Origin: Paracoccus onchidii
GTDB lineage: Bacteria; Pseudomonadota; Alphaproteobacteria; Rhodobacterales; Rhodobacteraceae
Reading direction: 5' to 3'
Assembly: GCF_028294535.1 (NCBI RefSeq)
Contig: NZ_JAQBIE010000003.1
Location: 1 to 64,000, forward strand
DNA length: 64,000 bases
The notes under the pieces were generated by a model, which had not been told where the DNA came from, ran no database searches, and saw only the letters and a program-made list of their open reading frames with translations. The position numbers and the translations under genes are program-made. The first letter of the stretch is position 1. The number at the start of each line of letters is the position of its first letter. Shown here in pieces: positions 57,053-64,000 of this stretch.

Positions 57053-58651
57053 CTATTCGCCCTTGGTGACCTGACGATAGATGACCGAGGTCACCGAGCC
57101 GCCGGAATTCCAGTTCTGCACATTTTCTTGCAGACCGGTATTCTCGATGCGCTGGAACAGCGGAACGATGGGGGCTTCGGCCTGATACTGGCGCTGGATG
57201 TCCTGATACATCTGGGCCCGCTTGTCGCCATCCTGTTCGAGGGTCGCGGCCACAGTTGCCTCGTTCATGGCTTCGGGCACGGCATAGGAATTGCGCCATG
57301 CCAGAAGGCCGGTCGCCATGGCTTCGTCGCTGTTGTCGGGATTATAGGCAAAGGTCGCCGCATTGGTATTCGGGTCGGAATAGTCAGGCCCCCATTCCCC
57401 AAGGAAAATCGGCACCTCGCGGGCGCGATAGGCATCCAGAACCTGCGCACCGGTCATCATCTCGATGTTCAGCGTCAGGCCGGCTTCGGCCATAGAAGCC
57501 TGCAGCGCCTGTGCCACATCGACATATTCACGCAGATCGCGAACCTTGGTCGTGATGGTGCCACCCTCGATACCGGCATCGGTCAGGATCTGCTTGGCTT
57601 TTGCGACATCATAGGTCCAGGGCTGATCTTCGAGCGCGCCAAGATACCCCTTGGGCAGGAAGGCCTGATGGGTCATGAACATGCCCTTCAGGAAGCTGTC
57701 GGTGATGCCCTGATAATCAACCAGGTATTTCATCGCCTCGACAACGGCGGGATTGGACAGCAGCTCGTCCTTCTGGCTCAGGCCCATATACAGGATACGG
57801 CCGCGCGGCTCATCCTTGATCTTGAGGCCATCGACATCGCCAAGCGAATCGACATCGGTCGGCGTCAGGTTGCGGGCGGCATCGATATCGCCCTTTTCCA
57901 GCAACAGGCGCTGCGCGCTTGATTCGGCGACATTGCGCACCACGACGCGCTTCATTTCCGGCGCGCCCTGCCAATACCCTTCATAGGCGGTGAATTGCAC
58001 GGCCTGATTGGGCTGCCATGCCGCCAGTTCAAAGGCGCCTGAACCGGCCTCGTTCGTGTTCAGCCAGGTGTTGCCCATGTCATCGCCCTCGGCATGGCTC
58101 ATGACGGTTTCCTTGTCGACGACGCTGGCGATATTGGCGGTCAGACAGTTCAGGACAAAGGACGGCGCATAGGGTTTGTCCAGCGTCAGCGTCAGCTTGT
58201 CGCCGTCAAAGCTGATCTTCTCCTCGACATTATCAGCCGTGAATCCGAACTGGGTCAGAATGAAGGCCGGGGTCTTGTCCAGCTTGACGGCGCGTTGCAG
58301 CGACCATGCCGCATCCTCGGCGCGCACCGGATTTCCGGAATGGAAGGTCACACCTTCGCGCATCGTGAAGGTGATGGACAGGCCATCCTCGGCCACCTCC
58401 CAGCTTTCGGCCAGCGAGGGCTGGAAGCCCTTGTCCAGATCCAGCGGGTCGAAATCGACCAGCCGGTCATAGGTATTGTTGTTGACGTCATTGCCCGAGA
58501 ACTCAAAGCTCTGCGCCGGATCGAGGCTGATGATGTCATCAATCGCCGCCGCCACGACCAGCGTATCGGCGGGGGTCTCGGCATAGGCCGCAGGGGCAAG
58601 TGCGATGGCCGATGCCAGCAACAACGCACGCGATGTCATAAGATGTTTCAT
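57053..58651 (-). CDS. Dipeptide-type ABC transporter substrate-binding protein
   Basis: A 532-residue periplasmic protein of solute-binding family 5. Signal peptide about 1-24, ending AYA before ETPADTLVV. Family landmarks are SLAESWEVAEDGLSITFTMR, GSGAFELAAWQPNQAVQF and VEAMKYLVDYQGITDSFL. AGGGAA lies 6-7 bases before the ATG. It is the first gene of the second peptide operon and is not close in sequence to the tandem pair near 28-31 kb. Confidence 0.92.
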   Translation of the reverse strand: MKHLMTSRALLLASAIALAPAAYAETPADTLVVAAAIDDIISLDPAQSFEFSGNDVNNNTYDRLVDFDPLDLDKGFQPSLAESWEVAEDGLSITFTMREGVTFHSGNPVRAEDAAWSLQRAVKLDKTPAFILTQFGFTADNVEEKISFDGDKLTLTLDKPYAPSFVLNCLTANIASVVDKETVMSHAEGDDMGNTWLNTNEAGSGAFELAAWQPNQAVQFTAYEGYWQGAPEMKRVVVRNVAESSAQRLLLEKGDIDAARNLTPTDVDSLGDVDGLKIKDEPRGRILYMGLSQKDELLSNPAVVEAMKYLVDYQGITDSFLKGMFMTHQAFLPKGYLGALEDQPWTYDVAKAKQILTDAGIEGGTITTKVRDLREYVDVAQALQASMAEAGLTLNIEMMTGAQVLDAYRAREVPIFLGEWGPDYSDPNTNAATFAYNPDNSDEAMATGLLAWRNSYAVPEAMNEATVAATLEQDGDKRAQMYQDIQRQYQAEAPIVPLFQRIENTGLQENVQNWNSGGSVTSVIYRQVTKGE

Positions 58652-58828
58652 GTGGGTTCCCTGTGATCTTGTTTATTCCCCACTATTCGGGGATTTATGA
58701 CGGGCAGGTTGGCCCATGCCAGACGCGCTGGCAAGAGCCGCGTGCGCGGGTCGCCCCAATCGGCCTGTCTTCCCGCCAGCGCGGGTGCGGGCAGGACAGT
58801 GCATATCCTGACCGCCGCAACTTCAGGC

Positions 58829-58852
58829 AGAAGAAAGCCCAGGCATGCTGGG
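58829..58852 (-). terminator. Weak terminator candidate after gcdH
   Basis: On the minus strand CCCAG, a CATGC loop and CTGGG are followed by CTTTCTTCT. It starts about 52 bases after the gcdH stop codon. The 5-bp stem is short. The rest of the 253-base gap (58652-58904) shows no clear gene; a small TCCCC/GGGGA dyad lies at about 58678-58694. Confidence 0.35.
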
Positions 58853-58904
58853 ACACCCACGCCGGAACGCCCGAAATTCAGGCAGCCGGACAATGCCCGC
58901 CGTT

Positions 58905-60104
58905 CTAACCAAAGGCCTGCAAACCCGTCTGTGCGCGGCCAAGGATCAGGGCATGCACGTCATGCGTGCCCTCATAGGTGTTCACGGTTTCCAGGTTCTG
59001 GGCGTGGCGCATCACATGATATTCCACCTGAATGCCGTTGCCGCCATGCATGTCGCGGGCGATGCGGGCGATGTCCAACGCCTTGCCGCAATTGTTGCGC
59101 TTGACGATCGAGATCATCTCGGGCGCGAACCTGCCTTCGTCGAACAGGCGCCCGACGCGCAGGCTGGCCTGCAGGCCAAGCGCGATTTCGGTCTGCATAT
59201 CGGCCAGCTTTTTCTGATACAGCTGCGTTGCGGCCAGCGGTTTGTTGAACTGATGGCGGTCCAGACCGTATTGGCGGGCGCGGAACCAGCAATCCTCGGC
59301 CGCGCCCATCGCGCCCCAGCTGATGCCGTAACGCGCACGGTTCAGACAGCCAAACGGGCCGCCCATGCCTTCGATATTGGGCAACAGCGCGTCTTCGCCG
59401 ACCTCGACATTGTCCATGACGATTTCGCCGGTGATCGAGGCGCGGAGGCTTAGCTTGCCGCCGATCTTGGGGGCGGACAGGCCCTTCATCCCCTTTTCCA
59501 GAACAAAGCCGCGCACTTTGCCGCCATGCGCCTCGGATTTGGCCCAGACCACGAAGACATCGGCGATGGGGGCATTGCTGATCCACATCTTGGACCCGTT
59601 CAGGACATAGCCGCCCTCGGTCTTTTTCGCGCGGGTCTTCATGCCGGCGGGGTCAGATCCCGCGTCAGGTTCGGTCAGGCCGAAACAGCCGATGAATTCG
59701 CCCGATGCCAGTTTCGGCAGGAACTTGTGCTTCTGGTCCTCGCTGCCATAGGCCTCGATCGGGAACATCACCAGCGACGACTGGACCGAGGCCATGCTGC
59801 GATAGCCGCTGTCGATGCGTTCGATTTCGCGCGCCACCAGCCCGTAGGACACATAGGACGCGCCGACGCCACCATATTCCTCGGCGACGGTGACGCCCAG
59901 CATCCCGGCGGCCCCCAACTCGCGAAAGATATCGGGGTCGGTATGTTCGTTCAGATAGGCGTCCTGCACCCGCGGGGCCAGGCTTTCGGCCGCAAAGGCG
60001 GCCGCGCTGTCGCGGATCATGCGTTCTTCTTCGTTCAGCTGATCGTTCAGCAGGAACGGATCGTCCCAGGTGAAGGCAGCGCCCTTGTGCGATTTCGTGG
60101 ACAT
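58905..60104 (-). CDS. gcdH: Glutaryl-CoA dehydrogenase
   Basis: A 399-residue flavin acyl-CoA dehydrogenase. The C-terminal series [56 protein letters not shown] and [19 protein letters not shown] is characteristic of glutaryl-CoA dehydrogenase, including the catalytic Glu in YEGTHD. It oxidises and decarboxylates glutaryl-CoA to crotonyl-CoA in Lys and Trp breakdown. ATG 60104 has TAGGAGG upstream; a longer in-frame start lacks one. Divergent from the plus-strand gene at 60253. Confidence 0.93.
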   Translation of the reverse strand: MSTKSHKGAAFTWDDPFLLNDQLNEEERMIRDSAAAFAAESLAPRVQDAYLNEHTDPDIFRELGAAGMLGVTVAEEYGGVGASYVSYGLVAREIERIDSGYRSMASVQSSLVMFPIEAYGSEDQKHKFLPKLASGEFIGCFGLTEPDAGSDPAGMKTRAKKTEGGYVLNGSKMWISNAPIADVFVVWAKSEAHGGKVRGFVLEKGMKGLSAPKIGGKLSLRASITGEIVMDNVEVGEDALLPNIEGMGGPFGCLNRARYGISWGAMGAAEDCWFRARQYGLDRHQFNKPLAATQLYQKKLADMQTEIALGLQASLRVGRLFDEGRFAPEMISIVKRNNCGKALDIARIARDMHGGNGIQVEYHVMRHAQNLETVNTYEGTHDVHALILGRAQTGLQAFG

Positions 60105-60154
60105 CGATTTCCTCCTAAACGGCGTTGCGATATTGTGCTGCCAAGCCATGGGCA

Positions 60155-60179
60155 TTTGCAAGCAATGCAGTTTCGCAAA
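60155..60179. promoter_or_regulatory. Dyad TTTGC...GCAAA upstream of gcdH
   Basis: TTTGCAA (60155-60161) and TTTCGCAAA (60171-60179) lie in the 148-base gap between gcdH and the divergent gene. The outer TTTGC and GCAAA form a 5-bp inverted repeat across 25 bases. Similar TTTGCAAA-like half-sites are known for some regulators of short-chain acyl-CoA metabolism. The link is tentative. Confidence 0.3.
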
Positions 60180-60252
60180 AACCGAGCGACCGCCGCCTTT
60201 TCCCTGCCGCGATTACAAACTACTGTCCCGGCAAAGCAACGGAACGGACCTG

Positions 60253-61281
60253 ATGCCCGCGAAACCCCTAAAGATCCGCCCGACTCCGTCAGGAACTACC
60301 CGACCCAACCTGCTGATCGTGGCACAGGCCGGCCGGCTGGAATACGAGGCCCTGATTCTGGCGGCTAGCCTGCGCTACAGCGCAGCCGATTTCAATGGAC
60401 GGCTGATCGTCGCGGTGCCACGGCCCGAAGCCGCCTGGGCAGGCCATGACACGATGATTTCCACCCCGGCCCGCGAGGCATTGGAATTTCTGGGGGCAGA
60501 CATCCGTCCCTTCACCGCACGCCATTTCGGCGCGGCCTACCCCCAGGGCAACAAGATCGAGGCATTGTCCGTCCTGCCAGAAAATCAACCGTTCCTGTTT
60601 CTTGACAGTGACACCTTGATCACCGGAGCACTGGACAGGATCAGCTTTGATTTCAACCGGCCCGCCGCATCGATGCGCCGCGAGGGCACATGGCCCGAGC
60701 CACCGCTATATGGGCCGGGATATGGCGCGATCTGGAAATCGCTCTATGATCGGTTCGATCTGGATTTCGAAAGCTCGCTCGATCTGTCGCAGCCCGATGA
60801 ACACTGGGAACGCTATCTCTATTTCAATGCGGGCTGGTTCTTCGGTGCTGATGCTGTCCAGTTCGGACAAAGATTCCTGGAATGGGCGCTGGCTGTACGC
60901 GAGCACCCCGGTGACGCACTGGCCTGCCAAAGCCTGAACCCGTGGCTGGATCAGATCATCCTGCCCTTGGTCATCCATTCACTTGGCGGCGGACGCCCCG
61001 ATTCCACACTGGACGGGATGGATGGTCAGGTGACCTGCCATTATCGCAAGCTGCCCTTGCTATATGCGCGTGAAGCCGATCACGTGCTGGACGTTCTGGA
61101 ACAGGCTGTCGCGCCAAACAGGATCAAGAAATGCCTGCGCGAATGGGAACCTGCACGGAAGCTGATCTATCAGGGCAAGGGGCGCAGCAAGATACGCCCC
61201 CTGTTCGATCGCGAAAACCTGCCCGCCCGCGAACAGCCGATCCGCGGGCAGCTGCGCAAGAAGGGCTGGTGGCTGGTCTAG
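60253..61281 (+). CDS. Putative glycosyltransferase-like protein
   Basis: A 342-residue protein without membrane segments. An N-terminal nucleotide-binding-like start (PNLLIVAQAGRLEYEALILAASL) leads to QPFLFLDSDTLITGAL (about 115-130), where DSD is like the DxD metal-nucleotide-sugar motif of GT-A enzymes. ERYLYFNAGWFFGAD and WLDQIILPLVIHSLGGG add further family-like features. The basic C-terminus (RGQLRKKGWWLV) could contact membrane. Sugar donor and acceptor are unknown. ATG 60253 gives the plausible length; a frame from 60070 overlaps the gcdH leader. It ends 4 bases from a convergent gene. Confidence 0.7.
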   Translation: MPAKPLKIRPTPSGTTRPNLLIVAQAGRLEYEALILAASLRYSAADFNGRLIVAVPRPEAAWAGHDTMISTPAREALEFLGADIRPFTARHFGAAYPQGNKIEALSVLPENQPFLFLDSDTLITGALDRISFDFNRPAASMRREGTWPEPPLYGPGYGAIWKSLYDRFDLDFESSLDLSQPDEHWERYLYFNAGWFFGADAVQFGQRFLEWALAVREHPGDALACQSLNPWLDQIILPLVIHSLGGGRPDSTLDGMDGQVTCHYRKLPLLYAREADHVLDVLEQAVAPNRIKKCLREWEPARKLIYQGKGRSKIRPLFDRENLPAREQPIRGQLRKKGWWLV

Positions 61282-61285
61282 GCGA

Positions 61286-62338
61286 TCACGCCTCGCCAGC
61301 CCCTTCCGAGGACCGCGCCCACAGATTGACGTCGCCCTTGGCGGTCAGGTCGTCGATCTGCGCCAGTTCGGCATCGGAAAAGTCCAGATTGTCCAGCGCA
61401 CCGACGCAATCCTGAACCTGCGAGGGGCGCGAGGCCCCGATCAGCGCACTGGTCACCCGACCACCACGCAGCGTCCAGGCCACGGCCATCTGCGCCAGCG
61501 TCTGACCGCGCGACGCCGCCAGATCGTTCAGCCCGTTCAGCCGCGCGATCATGTCATCGCTCAGCCAGTCCTGCGACAGGGACTTGCCCTGCGCCGCCCG
61601 GCTGTCCTGCGGGATGCCCTTCAGGTACTTGTTGGTCAGCATCCCCTGCGCCAGCGGGGTGAACACGATGCTGCCGACGCCCAAATCGTCCAGCGTATCC
61701 AGCAGCCCGTCATTTTCGACCCAGCGGTTCAGCATGTTATAGCTGGGCTGATGGATCAGGCAGGGCGTGCCCAGATCCTTCAGGATCGCCACGGCTTCGG
61801 CGGTGCGCTCGCTGTTATAGCTGCTGATCCCGGCATACAGCGCGCGACCCGACCGCACGATGTGATCCAGCGCGCCCATGGTCTCTTCCAGCGGCGTTTC
61901 GGGATCGAAGCGATGCGAATAGAAGATATCGACATAATCGACCCCCATCCGCTTCAGCGACTGGTCGCAGCTGGCGATCAGGTATTTGCGGCTGCCCCAT
62001 TCGCCATAGGGGCCGACCCACATGTCATAGCCGGCCTTGCTGCTGATGATCAGCTGATCGCGATATCCCGCGAAATCGTTGCGCAGGATATCCCCGAACG
62101 CCTCGTCGGCGCTGCCGGGCGGCGGGCCATAGTTATTGGCCAGATCGAAATGGGTGATCCCCAGATCAAAAGCCCTGCGGCAGATGTCGCGCTTGGTCTG
62201 ATGCGGCGTGTCTTGGCCGAAATTGTGCCACAGCCCAAGACTGATCGCGGGCAGTTTCAGCCCCGAACGCCCCGTGCGGCGATACTGCATCCGGTCATAG
62301 CGGTCGCCCGCGGGCTGATAGCGCAATTCCTCAACCAT
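61286..62338 (-). CDS. L-glyceraldehyde 3-phosphate reductase-type aldo/keto reductase
   Basis: A 350-residue NADPH-dependent reductase like E. coli YghZ (Gpr). The N-terminus RYDRMQYRRTGRSGLKLPAI and SLGLWHNFGQDTPHQTKRD are close to that family. Catalytic residues appear in THFDLANNYGPPPGSADEA (Asp, Tyr) and IISSKAGYDMW (Lys). It starts within the last codons of ileS (8-base overlap), an unusual pairing that would couple its translation to ileS. Reported role is removal of reactive aldehydes; assignment by family only. Confidence 0.92.
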   Translation of the reverse strand: MVEELRYQPAGDRYDRMQYRRTGRSGLKLPAISLGLWHNFGQDTPHQTKRDICRRAFDLGITHFDLANNYGPPPGSADEAFGDILRNDFAGYRDQLIISSKAGYDMWVGPYGEWGSRKYLIASCDQSLKRMGVDYVDIFYSHRFDPETPLEETMGALDHIVRSGRALYAGISSYNSERTAEAVAILKDLGTPCLIHQPSYNMLNRWVENDGLLDTLDDLGVGSIVFTPLAQGMLTNKYLKGIPQDSRAAQGKSLSQDWLSDDMIARLNGLNDLAASRGQTLAQMAVAWTLRGGRVTSALIGASRPSQVQDCVGALDNLDFSDAELAQIDDLTAKGDVNLWARSSEGAGEA

Positions 62339-64000
62339 GGCTCAGAACCTCGTTGCAGCGGGCACAGACACCCGGATGTTCATGGGTGCCGACATCTGGC
62401 AGGATCTTCCAGCAGCGTTGGCATTTCTGCCCGTCGGCCAGTTCGAAGACCACACCGATCCCCGGCGCCTCGGCCATGCGGAACGCGTCATTCGGAACCG
62501 GATCCCCGGTCAGCGACAGGTCCGACACGATGCACATATCGGCGAAGTTCACCGATTTCAGCGCGGCCAGCATGTCGCCATCCTCGACATGGACGACCGG
62601 TGCGGCCTCGAGGCTGGCACCGATGGTCTTGTCCGAACGTTTGACCTCCAGCGCGGCAGTCACAACGCGCCGGGCGCGGCGGACGTGATCCCATTTCGCG
62701 GCCAGAGGCTCGTTCAGCCAGTCCGCCAGCGTTGTCGGAAAATCGCGTAGATGTACGCTGTCATCCTCGGACGGGAAGCGCGACAGCCAGACATCCTCCA
62801 TCGTGAAGGGCAGGATCGGCGCCAGCCATGTCACCAGACGGTGATACAGGATGTCCAGAACCGTCCGCACCGCGCGGCGGCGGGTGCTGTCCGGCGCATC
62901 GCAATACAGCGCATCCTTGCGGATATCGAAATAAAAGGCCGACAGATCGACGGTGCAGAACTGGAACAGCATCTGGAACACGCCCTGGAAATCAAAGCGG
63001 TCATAGCCGGTGCGAACCCCATGATCCAACTGCGCCAGACGGTGCAGCACCCATTGCTCAAGCTCGGGCATTTCGCCTGGGGCCAGCTTCTCGCCCTCGT
63101 CGAAATCGGCCAGCGCCCCCAACATGAAGCGAAGCGTATTGCGCAACCGGCGATAACTGTCGGCGGTGCCTTTCAGGATCTCTTTCCCGATGCGCTGATC
63201 CGCCGTGTAATCGGCCTGCGCCACCCACAGACGCAGGATATCGGCGCCATATTGCTTGATGACCTCGGCCGGAACGACGGTATTGCCCAGCGACTTGGAC
63301 ATCTTCATGCCCTTTTCGTCCAGGGTGAACCCATGCGTCACCACGTTGCGATAGGGCGCGCGCCCCTTGGTCGCGCTGGCCTGCAACAATGACGACTGGA
63401 ACCAGCCGCGATGCTGATCCGTGCCCTCCATATAGACATCGGCGATGCCGTCGGCGACCCCGTCCTGACGGTCGCGCAGCACGAAGGCATGGGTCGAACC
63501 ACTGTCAAACCACACATCCAGCACATCCATGACCTGATCATAGGCATCCGGATCGACCAACCCGTCAAGCACCCGCGTCTTGAAATCGTCGCGATACCAG
63601 ACATCCGCACCATCGGCCTCAAAGGCTTCGATGATCCGATCATTCACGCGCTGATCGCGCAGCAGAAAATCGGGATCGGTCGGCTTGCCCCCTTTCCTGA
63701 CGAAACAGGTCAGCGGCACACCCCAGGCTCTCTGGCGTGACAACACCCAGTCAGGACGACCTTCGACCATGGAATGAATGCGGTTGCGCCCGGTCTGCGG
63801 CCACCACTTCACCAGCTTGTCGATGCTGCTCAATGCGCGCGCACGGATCGTGTCGCCGTGATCGCCCATTCCGTCTTCCAGCGGCTTGTCGATTGCGGCA
63901 AACCATTGCGCCGTATTGCGATAGATCAGCGGAGCCTTCGAGCGCCAGCTATGGGGATAGCTGTGCTTGATCTTGCCCTTGGCCAGAAGCCTGCCCGCCC
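62331..64000 (-). CDS. ileS: Isoleucyl-tRNA synthetase, C-terminal part (partial)
   Basis: The gene continues beyond the window; about 556 residues are visible. The reading frame is open to base 64000 and its first visible residues include KHSYPHSWRSKAPLIYRNT, a conserved IleS region. KMSKSLGN (the ATP-binding KMSKS signature) is present, followed by the anticodon-binding domain. The C-terminal zinc finger has CQRCWKILPDVGTHEHPGVCARC with four Cys. IleS charges tRNA-Ile, the same tRNA family whose CAU member is modified by TilS encoded at the start of this window. Confidence 0.96.
   Translation of the reverse strand, partial: AGRLLAKGKIKHSYPHSWRSKAPLIYRNTAQWFAAIDKPLEDGMGDHGDTIRARALSSIDKLVKWWPQTGRNRIHSMVEGRPDWVLSRQRAWGVPLTCFVRKGGKPTDPDFLLRDQRVNDRIIEAFEADGADVWYRDDFKTRVLDGLVDPDAYDQVMDVLDVWFDSGSTHAFVLRDRQDGVADGIADVYMEGTDQHRGWFQSSLLQASATKGRAPYRNVVTHGFTLDEKGMKMSKSLGNTVVPAEVIKQYGADILRLWVAQADYTADQRIGKEILKGTADSYRRLRNTLRFMLGALADFDEGEKLAPGEMPELEQWVLHRLAQLDHGVRTGYDRFDFQGVFQMLFQFCTVDLSAFYFDIRKDALYCDAPDSTRRRAVRTVLDILYHRLVTWLAPILPFTMEDVWLSRFPSEDDSVHLRDFPTTLADWLNEPLAAKWDHVRRARRVVTAALEVKRSDKTIGASLEAAPVVHVEDGDMLAALKSVNFADMCIVSDLSLTGDPVPNDAFRMAEAPGIGVVFELADGQKCQRCWKILPDVGTHEHPGVCARCNEVLSHG

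Overview
The window is a GC-rich chromosomal segment of an alphaproteobacterium, most likely Rhodobacteraceae and Paracoccus-like. The inference rests on the order ybgC-tolQRAB-pal-cpoB-tilS-ftsH, the FtsH N-terminus with its TTG start, a fused MrpA/B antiporter subunit, a heterotetrameric sarcosine oxidase operon and a linked gcdH. The genus was not tested. No insertion sequence, prophage, integrase, CRISPR array or plasmid gene was seen. Coding density is very high: the largest non-coding gap is 264 bases (27853-28116), so no stretch above 300 bases lacks a gene.

Layout. 1-8363: end of a CoA-transferase gene with a strong terminator, a hypothetical gene, then the Tol-Pal envelope operon running into tilS. 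8421-14026: ftsH behind a heat-shock-like promoter, chorismate mutase, folD, and the convergent ruvC-ruvA-ruvB operon. 14179-20199: a complete Mrp-type monovalent cation/proton antiporter operon (A/B fused, C, D, E, F, G). 20244-24643: dnaE and purU. 24777-33573: a divergent peptide-type ABC locus with two tandem substrate-binding proteins, two permeases, one double-ATPase protein and an M20 amidohydrolase. 33693-36669: CoA-binding protein, YHS-domain protein, rlmB, tRNA-Tyr and sodB. 36796-42263: soxB, a small membrane protein, soxD, soxA and soxG. 42519-44503: ccmI, ruvX and a DUF1289 gene. 44519-48404: a polar amino-acid ABC transporter plus an unknown membrane protein. 48633-53276: katG, cbpM/cbpA and an aldo/keto reductase. 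53369-58651: a second, five-gene dipeptide-type ABC operon. 58905-64000: gcdH, a putative glycosyltransferase, a YghZ-type reductase and the C-terminal part of ileS.

How the genes may fit together. Sarcosine oxidase makes hydrogen peroxide and methylene-tetrahydrofolate. FolD and PurU process folate-bound one-carbon units, while SodB and KatG handle oxidants. These genes are neighbours at the tens-of-kilobase scale, not one operon. Three ABC importers suggest a peptide and amino-acid scavenging lifestyle. No clearly undescribed multi-gene system was found. The observations most worth a second look are a tRNA-Tyr whose conserved U8-A14-A21 core positions all differ, a small membrane protein inserted in the sox operon, tandem substrate-binding paralogs separated by a perfect 10-bp hairpin, and several unexplained dyads in intergenic regions. 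Promoter and operator calls are by eye and have lower confidence than gene calls.
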